From contig JAESUT010000187.1 of NCBI GenBank assembly GCA_016762995.1, forward strand, positions 1 to 6,330: a stretch of 6,330 bases of DNA, written 5' to 3'. This document shows positions 1 to 5,850 of the stretch, in pieces. Within the stretch, counting starts at the first letter, position 1. Every line of letters starts with the position of its first letter. The stretch is from Gammaproteobacteria bacterium (GTDB lineage Bacteria; Pseudomonadota; Gammaproteobacteria; Pseudomonadales; Pseudohongiellaceae). The position numbers were made by a program, and so were the translations under genes. The notes beneath the pieces are model-generated. The model had not been told where the DNA came from, did not search any database, and saw only the letters and a program-made list of their open reading frames with translations.

Positions 1-1433
1 GCCTTGTTCGCCGTCTTATTCACAAAATCCTGCAACATAGCCAACACGATCCACGAACCAATCGCAACGGCGATGGTCGCGTAGAGTGAAAATTCGAACG
101 TAACAATAAGCGGAAGTACAATGCCTAGCCCGAGGGCTGCCAAGGCGACTCTGCCTAGCTGCTGTATTAGATAGGTTGTTGAGGTGCGCTTCCAACGAGT
201 GTATGGACCAATCGACAACAGCAGTGCGAGCAGCGCCATCAGCGGAACAAAGATTGTATTAAAGTAAGGGGGGCCAATCGAGATTAAGTCGTCTGTGATC
301 GCCTGGTACACCATAGGAAAGAGTGTGCCCAAAAATACAGATGCCGCCGCCACCACTAAGATAACGTTGTTTGAGAGTAATAGGATTTCTCGCGAAACCA
401 GATCAAAGCCAAACTCGCTCTTCATTAGGGGTGCTCTAAAGGCAAACAACAGCAAGGCGCCGCCAACGCTTATCCCAAGAATAGCCAGTATGAAGAACCC
501 CCTGTCTGGGTCGCTCGCGAACGCGTGCACCGATGTTAATAAACCGGAGCGCGTAATAAAGGTGCCTAACAAGCTGCCCGCGAAGGCCAATATTGCTAAC
601 AGCACAGTCCATGCCTTGAACACGCCGCGCTTCTCAGTAGCCGCCAAGGAATGAATCAATGCCGTGCCAAACAACCACGTTATCAGCGGTGGGTTCTCGA
701 CAGGGTCCCAAGCCCACCAACCGCCCCAACCTAATTCGTAATAGGCCCACCAACTGCCTAGCGCTATACCCAATGTAAGAATTGCCCATGCGATGTTAGC
801 CCAGGGGCGACACCAGCGCGCCCATGCCGCATCCATCTTTCCACTTAAAAGAGCAGCCATTGCGAAGGCGAACACCACCGAAAATCCCACGTAGCCCATA
901 TAAAGAGTTGGAGGGTGAATAATGAAACCAAAATCCTGTAACGCGGAATTCAAATCCGCACCATCGACTGGCGGTAATGGCACAATGCGATCGAAGGGGT
1001 TCGATGTCGCCAACATAAACAAAATGTAACCGGTAATGAGACAACCTAGTACGCCCAAAACCCTGGCGACAAATTCCAAGGGCATGCTACTACTAAAAAT
1101 GGCGACGGCTAACATCCAGCCCGCGAGCATGAATGTCCAAAGTAAAAACGATCCTTCGTGCCCACCCCATACAGCCGTTAATTTATAACGATCAGGAAGC
1201 AAGGAATTGGAGTGTTCCGCGACGAACTTAACAGAGAAATCGTCGGTAATAAATGCATAAGCTAGAATTGCAATACTGATAGCTAGGAACACAAACACAC
1301 CAGCCGAAAGTGGCCGCGCCATGCTCATCCACAGAAAATTATTCTGATAGGCTCCGATAATTGGCAGAGTGGCGAGTATCATGCTCAGACAAAGCGCCAA
1401 AATCAGTGAAAACTGACCTACCTCAGGAATCAT
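1..1433 (-). CDS. ccmF: Cytochrome c heme lyase subunit CcmF, 3' end cut by window edge
   Basis: CcmF is the large polytopic inner-membrane protein that, with CcmH, takes heme from holo-CcmE, reduces it and attaches it to CXXCH apocytochromes in the periplasm. The frame is open for 477 codons from ATG at 1433 to the left edge, without a stop; the family is usually about 640-660 residues, so the C-terminal quarter is missing. Seen: WGGHEGS near residue 90, FIIHPP with His173, WGGWWAWDPVEN (Asp243, Asn247), TALIHS with His261, TRSGLLTSVHAF with His303, and a GPPYFN segment. His173, His261 and His303 fall at the same numbers as the E. coli heme-ligand histidines; His491 would lie outside the window. 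Unusual: the WWD motif continues PPLITWL (residues 248-254) where the family has ASFMPWL. The start codon directly abuts the ccmE stop (TAGATG), implying translational coupling. Only a weak GGGA lies upstream. Confidence 0.96.
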   Translation of the reverse strand, partial: MIPEVGQFSLILALCLSMILATLPIIGAYQNNFLWMSMARPLSAGVFVFLAISIAILAYAFITDDFSVKFVAEHSNSLLPDRYKLTAVWGGHEGSFLLWTFMLAGWMLAVAIFSSSMPLEFVARVLGVLGCLITGYILFMLATSNPFDRIVPLPPVDGADLNSALQDFGFIIHPPTLYMGYVGFSVVFAFAMAALLSGKMDAAWARWCRPWANIAWAILTLGIALGSWWAYYELGWGGWWAWDPVENPPLITWLFGTALIHSLAATEKRGVFKAWTVLLAILAFAGSLLGTFITRSGLLTSVHAFASDPDRGFFILAILGISVGGALLLFAFRAPLMKSEFGFDLVSREILLLSNNVILVVAAASVFLGTLFPMVYQAITDDLISIGPPYFNTIFVPLMALLALLLSIGPYTRWKRTSTTYLIQQLGRVALAALGLGIVLPLIVTFEFSLYATIAVAIGSWIVLAMLQDFVNKTANK

Positions 1434-1895
1434 CTAGTTTGTTCCCGATGGCATATGGTTGTCGGCAGAAGCACCTGCTGCATCTAATGCGGCCTTTACT
1501 TCTGGCGACATGAAATTTTCATCGTGCTTAGCTAAGACTCGCGACGCCTGAAAGACACCGGCGGCGTCCATTTCACCTTCAGCTACAATCCCCTGACCCT
1601 CGCGAAATAGATCAGGCAGTATGCCTTCATATTGAATGGGCACATCGCTTACGAAGTCTGTAGCCACGAAGTTAACTTTTAAACTGTCATCCGCACCAAG
1701 AACGGTACCTACCTTTACCATCCCACCAATTCTAAAATGCTGGCCCGGTCCAACTTCGCCTTCGGCAACTTGGGTCGGCGTATAAAACATATTAATATTT
1801 TGCTTTAGCGCAAAAGCGGTAAAGCCAACTGCAACGCTAAGACCAGCGGCAATGAATAAAATAATTCCGAGCTTCTTACGTCTATGGGGTTTCAT
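1434..1895 (-). CDS. ccmE: Periplasmic heme chaperone CcmE
   Basis: CcmE is a membrane-anchored periplasmic heme chaperone; it binds heme covalently through a histidine after loading by CcmABCD and hands it to CcmF. The 153-residue length is typical. Seen: basic N-terminus (MKPHRRKK), one signal-anchor helix at about residues 9-30, then an OB-fold beta domain including FRIGGMVK and VNFVATDF, EGILPDLFREGQGIVAEG, and LAKHDENF. His124 is the expected covalent heme ligand (E. coli His130). The usual HDENY is HDENF here, so the Tyr proposed as an axial heme ligand (E. coli Tyr134) is Phe128. The C-terminal tail is short and flexible, as in relatives. The start ATG has GGAG six bases upstream. It begins 34 bases after the ccmD stop and ends directly against ccmF. 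Confidence 0.96.
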   Translation of the reverse strand: MKPHRRKKLGIILFIAAGLSVAVGFTAFALKQNINMFYTPTQVAEGEVGPGQHFRIGGMVKVGTVLGADDSLKVNFVATDFVSDVPIQYEGILPDLFREGQGIVAEGEMDAAGVFQASRVLAKHDENFMSPEVKAALDAAGASADNHMPSGTN

Positions 1896-1929
1896 TTGCT
1901 ACTCCGAAACAATAAATACTCTAATGGGC

Positions 1930-2145
1930 CTAATCGCCATGACTATCATCTTCACTTTGAATCTCAGCGTCTAAGGTCATGCGACGTTTTAGCTGGCGAA
2001 TAATTTTTTGCTTCTTGCGTAAAGGCAGTATTAAGTTAATAGCAACGAATACGGCAAAGAGTCCGTACACGGCCCATACATTGAATCCGTAACCACCCAT
2101 GTCGACAAATTCAGCGAAGCTTGAAAACTGTATTGCATCTAGCAT
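1930..2145 (-). CDS. ccmD: Heme exporter small membrane protein CcmD
   Basis: CcmD is a small single-pass inner-membrane protein that stabilises the CcmABC-CcmE complex and is needed to release holo-CcmE. At 71 residues it is at the long end of the usual size. Seen: FSSFAEFVDMGGYGFNVW, matching the family's FxSFxEFxxMGGxxxxVW pattern, a transmembrane helix at about residues 23-42 ending in LILPLRKKQK, a basic cytoplasmic stretch (IIRQLKRR), and an acidic tail (QSEDDSHGD) that is less typical. AGGA lies seven bases before the ATG. It sits between ccmC (37-base gap) and ccmE (34-base gap), the standard place. Small size makes motif placement plus context the main support. Confidence 0.93.
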   Translation of the reverse strand: MLDAIQFSSFAEFVDMGGYGFNVWAVYGLFAVFVAINLILPLRKKQKIIRQLKRRMTLDAEIQSEDDSHGD

Positions 2146-2182
2146 TTACTTTCCTACGGTAATTTTTCCGTAACTACCTAAC

Positions 2183-2929
2183 TCACTTAGCTTTTAAAAC
2201 CAAGTCCTTAACCCACTGGGCTTTGCGCTCTCTCTCTAGTATTTCATTGCGCGTGGACAAGATCAGACTAACCGTTAAAAACAGATAGACGGCCACTATC
2301 ATTATTAAAGTCGCTATCCAAAATTCAGGCCCGTTCGGACTACTTGTATCCGTAGTAACAGGACTGGACACCTGATGCAGGGTATTCCACCATTCAACGG
2401 AGTACTTAATTATCACTACGTTGATGCACCCCACAATAGAGAGTAAGGCACAGGCCTTTGCCGCCGCATCTGAGTCTTCCAATGCAGAACGCAGAGAGAT
2501 AACCCCCAGTAGCAGAAACAATTGAAACAGCATCGACACTAACCTGCTATCTGTCCATTCCCACCAGGTTCCCCACATCACGCTTCCCCAGAGAGAACCG
2601 GTCGCCAAAGTAATAAACGAGAACCAAGCGCCGAGGATAGCGGCATTCTTCGCTACCATATCGGCTAGCTTCATGCGCCAGACCAACGTGATAGTTCCCG
2701 CCACGAACATCAACGGGAAAAAAGCCAGAGAAGTCCCCGCTACAGCAACGTGCACAATCAAAATTCTCGAGGTAAAGCCTTGCTGGTAGTCAGGGGGGAG
2801 AAATAACAGCCCCCAAACCAAACCAATCGTCATGAAAATGACCATTGCAGCAACTAGCCAAGGCAGCCATTTTCCGCTGAGTTCATAAAACCACTTCGGA
2901 GAACCTAGTTTGAAGAACCATACCCACAT
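2183..2929 (-). CDS. ccmC: Heme handling protein CcmC, divergent WWD motif
   Basis: CcmC is a six-helix inner-membrane protein of the heme-handling superfamily; its periplasmic WWD domain presents heme to CcmE. Length (248 aa) matches the family. Seen: PPDYQQG near 45-51, His60 in VHVAVAG, WGSVMWGTWW at 114-123, and YSVEWWNTLHQ with His185. The first histidine is at the same number as E. coli His60; the second is shifted by one from E. coli His184. The shift is explained by a one-residue insertion in the WWD motif: WWEWTDSRL replaces WWVWDARL. The normally conserved HVPAAW is HVAVAG, the His before YSVEWW is Lys175, and the following periplasmic loop lacks the usual IDPAM-like segment. The ATG at 2929 gives the standard N-terminus; a modest AGG lies upstream. 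A 132-base gap to ccmB is larger than the other internal gaps and holds a possible promoter. Confidence 0.94.
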   Translation of the reverse strand: MWVWFFKLGSPKWFYELSGKWLPWLVAAMVIFMTIGLVWGLLFLPPDYQQGFTSRILIVHVAVAGTSLAFFPLMFVAGTITLVWRMKLADMVAKNAAILGAWFSFITLATGSLWGSVMWGTWWEWTDSRLVSMLFQLFLLLGVISLRSALEDSDAAAKACALLSIVGCINVVIIKYSVEWWNTLHQVSSPVTTDTSSPNGPEFWIATLIMIVAVYLFLTVSLILSTRNEILERERKAQWVKDLVLKAK

Positions 2930-3000
2930 GACGATCGCCTACCCTCTTCCTATTTAGCTGCTCAAATATATCACGTAGCCCTGATGCCGCCGTGTTACGT

Positions 3001-3029
3001 ATTGTAACTCATTGTAATTGCGCGGTTAA
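3001..3029 (-). promoter_or_regulatory. Possible internal promoter ahead of ccmC, with TTACAAT direct repeats
   Basis: On the minus strand TTAACC (3029-3024) and TACAAT (3006-3001) are separated by exactly 17 bases, a fair sigma-70 match (4/6 and 5/6). A start point near 2994 would give a leader of about 65 bases to the ccmC ATG. The heptamer TTACAAT occurs twice with a 10-base period, one copy overlapping the -10 box and one in the spacer, which could be an operator. Sequence inspection only; the match could be chance in an AT-rich gap. Confidence 0.3.
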
Positions 3030-3061
3030 CCCGTTATTAGACCTATCTGCACCAGCATCGG

Positions 3062-3751
3062 CTAATTCACGCTTATTCTAAGCGCTGCGGCCGAGGCAAG
3101 CGGAGCTAGACTCACGGAAACCGAGAGCATGACTAGCATGAGGCTAAGGTAACCGAGCGGAGACTGGCTATTCAATGTAGATTGCACAGCTAGCGTTCCA
3201 AAAATTAGAACCGGCACACTCATCGGTAAAGTAATAACCGCCAATATCAGACCGCGGCTGCCTAAACCTACGGTGAGCGCAACGGCGATGGAGCCAACCA
3301 AGCTCATGATGGGAGTGCCCAGTAGCAGGGATAAAAACAGTGTCCCATAGGCTTCCTCGGGAAGCGCCAGCATATATGCCAATAGCGGCGACACCAGCAC
3401 AACCGGCAATCCGCTTACCAGCCAGTGGCTTATATTCTTAGCCAGCACTAGGAAAAATAACGGGTGAGGGCTAAGCAGCAGCTGCTCCAGCGAGCCATCC
3501 TCAAAGTCAGATCTATAGAGATTGTCCATCGATAACATCGAGGCTAGCAACACAGATATCCAAATCACGCCGGCCGCTATCTCAGTCAATCGATCACTCT
3601 CGGGACTTATCCCGATAGGGAATAAAGAGACGACAATGATAAAGAACATGAACGGATTAACTATGTCGTTCTTCTTCTTAAACGCAATAAGCAAGTCACG
3701 CTTCAGCGTTGCCAAGAACGCCGCAGAGGTGGTTGTCTGTTTTCCAGTCAT
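3062..3751 (-). CDS. ccmB: Heme exporter ABC permease CcmB
   Basis: CcmB is the six-helix permease partner of CcmA; CcmAB uses ATP to release holo-CcmE from CcmCD. Seen: KRDLLIAFKKK at the N-terminus, then NPFMFFIIVVSLFPIGISPE, VIWISVLLASMLSMDNLYRSDFEDGSLEQLLLSP in two pieces matching the family's FRDDxxDGSLEQLxLxP signature, AKNISHW, LLLGTP, VALTVGL, LPMSVPVLIFG and the typical C-terminal AAALRIS. I prefer ATG at 3751 (229 aa), which has a TAAGGTGG ribosome site about six bases ahead. The frame also allows a GTG at 3760 (232 aa), one base after the ccmA stop, but with little Shine-Dalgarno support. Overlap or near-contact with ccmA implies coupled translation. Confidence 0.95.
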   Translation of the reverse strand: MTGKQTTTSAAFLATLKRDLLIAFKKKNDIVNPFMFFIIVVSLFPIGISPESDRLTEIAAGVIWISVLLASMLSMDNLYRSDFEDGSLEQLLLSPHPLFFLVLAKNISHWLVSGLPVVLVSPLLAYMLALPEEAYGTLFLSLLLGTPIMSLVGSIAVALTVGLGSRGLILAVITLPMSVPVLIFGTLAVQSTLNSQSPLGYLSLMLVMLSVSVSLAPLASAAALRISVN

Positions 3752-3761
3752 TGGCGCCACC

Positions 3762-4418
3762 TTAACCCAGACTCAGCATGGCTAGCTCTGGAATATTCAG
3801 ACTGTGGTGCGTAGTCACCATAACCGAGCCACCTGCTTGGGCCTGTCGCTGCAGTATTTGTTCCAGTCGTTCCACGCCCTTTCTATCCAGTGTAGTGAAC
3901 GGCTCATCAAGCACCCACAATGACGCGGGACTTATGATAAGCCTCGCTAACGAGACCCTTTGCTGCTGCCCTGCCGATAGCGTGTAACAAGGCGACTCTT
4001 CGAACCCGCGCAGACCGACTTCTTTGAGGGCGGCCATAATTTCCTCATCGCTAACCGCTTGCTTAAGGCTGCAGCTCCAGCGCAGATTCTCTACAGGGGT
4101 TAGCACTTTAGCTACACCAACCCTATGTCCTATATAGAGTAACGAAGAAAAGAAATTAGCAGCCTGATCTTCGATTTCCTGCCCATACCATTTGATTGAG
4201 CCTTCATAGCCATCGTTCAGTCCACAAAGGATACGCATCAGCGTGGTTTTCCCGCTGCCATTACTGCCCTGAACCTGCAGCACCTGCCCTTCGGGCAGAT
4301 CAAAATTCAAATTCTTAAACAGTACTCGGTCATCACGCGCGCAGAAAAGCCCGCGTGCCGCTAACATGATTGTGTCAGTGTCCGAGTTTGAGGAAGCTGT
4401 TGGTGCTGCAGAAGACAT
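3762..4418 (-). CDS. ccmA: Heme exporter ABC ATPase CcmA
   Basis: CcmA is the cytoplasmic ATPase of the CcmAB transporter in c-type cytochrome maturation. A complete ABC cassette is visible: Walker A GSNGSGKTT at 51-59, a Q-loop-region segment with LLYIGHRVG, the ABC signature LSAGQQQR at 147-154, Walker B LWVLDEP at 167-173, and the switch histidine in TTHH (204-205). The IGHxxG segment and LSAGQQ(Q/R)R are characteristic of CcmA among small ABC ATPases. Length 218 aa. The start is uncertain: ATG 4418 gives a 17-residue Ser/Thr/Ala-rich extension, while Met18 (codon 4367-4365, MLAARGLFCARDD) aligns with the E. coli N-terminus (MLEARELLCERDE). Neither start has a strong ribosome site. It is the first ccm gene and is preceded by a consensus -10 box. 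Confidence 0.95.
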   Translation of the reverse strand: MSSAAPTASSNSDTDTIMLAARGLFCARDDRVLFKNLNFDLPEGQVLQVQGSNGSGKTTLMRILCGLNDGYEGSIKWYGQEIEDQAANFFSSLLYIGHRVGVAKVLTPVENLRWSCSLKQAVSDEEIMAALKEVGLRGFEESPCYTLSAGQQQRVSLARLIISPASLWVLDEPFTTLDRKGVERLEQILQRQAQAGGSVMVTTHHSLNIPELAMLSLG

Positions 4419-4450
4419 GAACTGTGGTGTTCCCGCTATATGGGCTGAGG

Positions 4451-4456
4451 ATTATA
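4451..4456 (-). promoter_or_regulatory. Candidate -10 box for the ccm operon
   Basis: The minus strand carries a perfect TATAAT in the context CCGTTATAATCC, in the spacer between fliA and ccmA. A start point near 4444 would leave a leader of about 26 bases before the ATG at 4418. No good -35 box lies 16-18 bases upstream (CAGCAA at 17), so the promoter may depend on an activator. A TTGACA occurs at 4502-4497 but is too far away (about 40 bases) to pair with this -10. Confidence 0.4.
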
Positions 4457-4487
4457 ACGGAGAAGATAAGCTATTGCTGCCCAAAAG

Positions 4488-4508
4488 CACTAACAGTGTC
4501 AATACACT
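4488..4508 (-). repeat. Overlapping small inverted repeats after fliA
   Basis: Just downstream of the fliA stop, the minus strand has AGTGT-ATTG-ACACT (4508-4495), overlapping CACT-GTT-AGTG (4498-4488), the second followed by CTTTT. The two short hairpins exclude each other. They could be a weak terminator for fliA or an operator for ccmA; stems are short and not GC-rich, so either reading is tentative. Confidence 0.25.
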
Positions 4509-4522
4509 TTGACGCGGACCTA

Positions 4523-5275
4523 CTAGCGCGCCCAATCGGAGAGTCGTGACCTTAAACGCATAGCTGCCTGACTGTGTATCTGGCTTACTCGAGACTCGCT
4601 GACTCCAATCACCTCACCTATCTCTTTCAGGTTTAGCTCTTCGTCATAGTAGAGCGCTAGTACAAGCTTTTCGCGATCCGGCAGACCATCGATAGCTTTG
4701 GCTAGATGCGCCTTAAATGTGGAGCGCTGCAATCCGTCGCAGGGACCGGGAAGTTCACCGGCGGCTAACTCGATAGCCGAATCATCGCCCTCCATGATGT
4801 CATCGAAGCTAAATAGACGGCTGCCGCTCGCATCCTGCAATATTGCATAATAGGCGTTAAGGTCGATCTCCAGTTCTTTAGCAATGTCCGGGTCTTTAGC
4901 ATCTTTACCGGTACGGGCTTCGATAGCCTTTATCGCCTCTGCGACTTTTCGAGATTTTCGATGCACCGATCTTGGCGCCCAGTCACCTTTTCTGACTTCG
5001 TCCAGCATGGATCCACGTATTCGTATTCCAGCATAGGTTTCGAAGCTCGCTCCCTTGGAGACATCGTATTTCTTCGCCGCCTCTAACAGGCCGATCATTC
5101 CCGATTGAATTAAATCATCAATCTGCACACTGGCAGGCATTCGCAGCAATAGGTGATGGGCGATGCGCTTCACGAGCGGTGCATAGCGCACCACTACTGC
5201 CGTTAGATTCTCATCTGACGCCTCACCATTCGGTAAGACCGGTTCGTAAACTTTAGCTTCAGTTGCCGAAGTCAT
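4523..5275 (-). CDS. fliA: Flagellar sigma factor FliA (sigma-28)
   Basis: FliA directs RNA polymerase to late flagellar, motor and chemotaxis promoters and is held by anti-sigma FlgM until hook completion. The 250-residue protein is full length. Seen: region 2 from about 28 to 105 (VVRYAPLVKRIAHHL, IDDLIQSGMIGLLEAAKKYD, ASFETYAGIRIRGSMLDE, RKGDWAPRSVHRKSRK), region 3 (VAEAIKAIEARTGKDAKD), the SRLFSFDD linker at 152-159, and region 4 (LPDREKLVLALYYDEELN, then LKEIGEVIGVSESRVSQIHSQ with the helix-turn-helix at about 217-235). These match Pseudomonas-type FliA closely, with no missing segment. The ATG has AGGATG six bases upstream. Odd context: dcd lies upstream rather than flhF/fleN, and ccmA follows at 104 bases with no cheY/cheZ/cheA between. 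No flagellar gene other than fliA is in the window. Confidence 0.96.
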   Translation of the reverse strand: MTSATEAKVYEPVLPNGEASDENLTAVVVRYAPLVKRIAHHLLLRMPASVQIDDLIQSGMIGLLEAAKKYDVSKGASFETYAGIRIRGSMLDEVRKGDWAPRSVHRKSRKVAEAIKAIEARTGKDAKDPDIAKELEIDLNAYYAILQDASGSRLFSFDDIMEGDDSAIELAAGELPGPCDGLQRSTFKAHLAKAIDGLPDREKLVLALYYDEELNLKEIGEVIGVSESRVSQIHSQAAMRLRSRLSDWAR

Positions 5276-5291
5276 TTATATCATCCTATTT

Positions 5292-5322
5292 TTTATATGC
5301 GATTCATGCCAGCAAGAGTCAA
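5292..5322 (-). promoter_or_regulatory. Possible fliA promoter
   Basis: The minus strand has TTGACT (5322-5317; 5/6 to the -35 consensus), then CATATA at 17 bases or TATAAA (5297-5292; 5/6 to the -10 consensus) at 19 bases. The leader to the fliA ATG at 5275 would be very short (about 10-17 bases), which weakens the call. There is no sigma-54 -24/-12 pair with correct spacing: TGGCAT is followed by GC two bases too early. Confidence 0.25.
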
Positions 5323-5325
5323 TAT

Positions 5326-5347
5326 GAACACATCACTTTGAACACAT
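5326..5347 (-). repeat. Tandem 8-bp direct repeat upstream of fliA
   Basis: The minus strand reads ATGTGTTC, AAAGTG, ATGTGTTC: two identical octamers starting 14 bases apart (5347-5340 and 5333-5326). They end three bases before the possible -35 box of fliA. The position is what one expects of an activator or repressor site, but no known regulator box was recognised. Confidence 0.4.
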
Positions 5348-5850
5348 GCAGAAGATTCAGAGCCAGTTGTAGTCCCCCAGCACCTCGAAAGGCAATGGCG
5401 AAATGCGTCGGTACTAAATCGTCCTTCTGCTGCGATAAAGCGATTAACTCTCATGCCTTGGCATGCTCCATTTTTTTGTTTTACTTCTGCAATTCCATGT
5501 GAATTTTTACTTTCTCAACTTAATGTCACTTCTGACGATTTACTCGTTAGGTTTAGTAACGGACTAATTAACAAAATGACGTTGCTCATTAGTGCTCTTG
5601 CCGTGTCTATCACCTACACAAAACCCTCAAAATTCAATTCTTCTGTATAAGCTCTATTGTCCGCACTGATTAAAAACGGACCGCTGCATCTATACAGAGC
5701 AATTACCGTTCCAAGTTGTTGTATTGCAGGATATTTTTTAGCTAGACCAGATAGTACGCGGGCTGCAGAGGTGGAGGTAGTTTTTGAAGGATTTAGTAGG
5801 CGCTAAAAAAACGCCAGGAATTTGACGAATACAGGCTATTAGGTCGTGCT

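Noticed and set aside
295..654. 119-codon plus-strand open frame
   Set aside because: It is antisense to the clearly real ccmF, has low-complexity Lys/Asn/Thr content and no family likeness; a shadow of ccmF codon use.
796..1044. 82-codon minus-strand open frame
   Set aside because: It lies in another frame inside ccmF, whose own frame is continuous and matches the family across this stretch, so this is not a frameshifted piece.
3522..3987. Two plus-strand open frames opposite ccmB and ccmA
   Set aside because: Both are antisense to well-supported genes and show no recognisable motif.
4497..4502. TTGACA as the -35 box for ccmA
   Set aside because: The base hexamer 17 bases downstream is CAGCAA, not a -10 box, and the real-looking TATAAT is about 40 bases away.
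5295..5312. Sigma-54 type promoter for fliA (TGGCAT...GC)
   Set aside because: The GG and GC elements are two bases too close for a -24/-12 promoter and the TTGC element is missing.
5452..5476. CATGCC-TT-GGCATG hairpin followed by a T7 run on the plus strand, considered as a terminator
   Set aside because: No plus-strand gene leads into it, the effective stem is only five pairs, and five bases separate it from the T run.
5263..5650. Two overlapping plus-strand open frames in the dcd-fliA gap
   Set aside because: The first starts inside fliA on the opposite strand; both have Cys/Ser/Phe-rich, non-protein-like composition, and no plausible ribosome site decides them.
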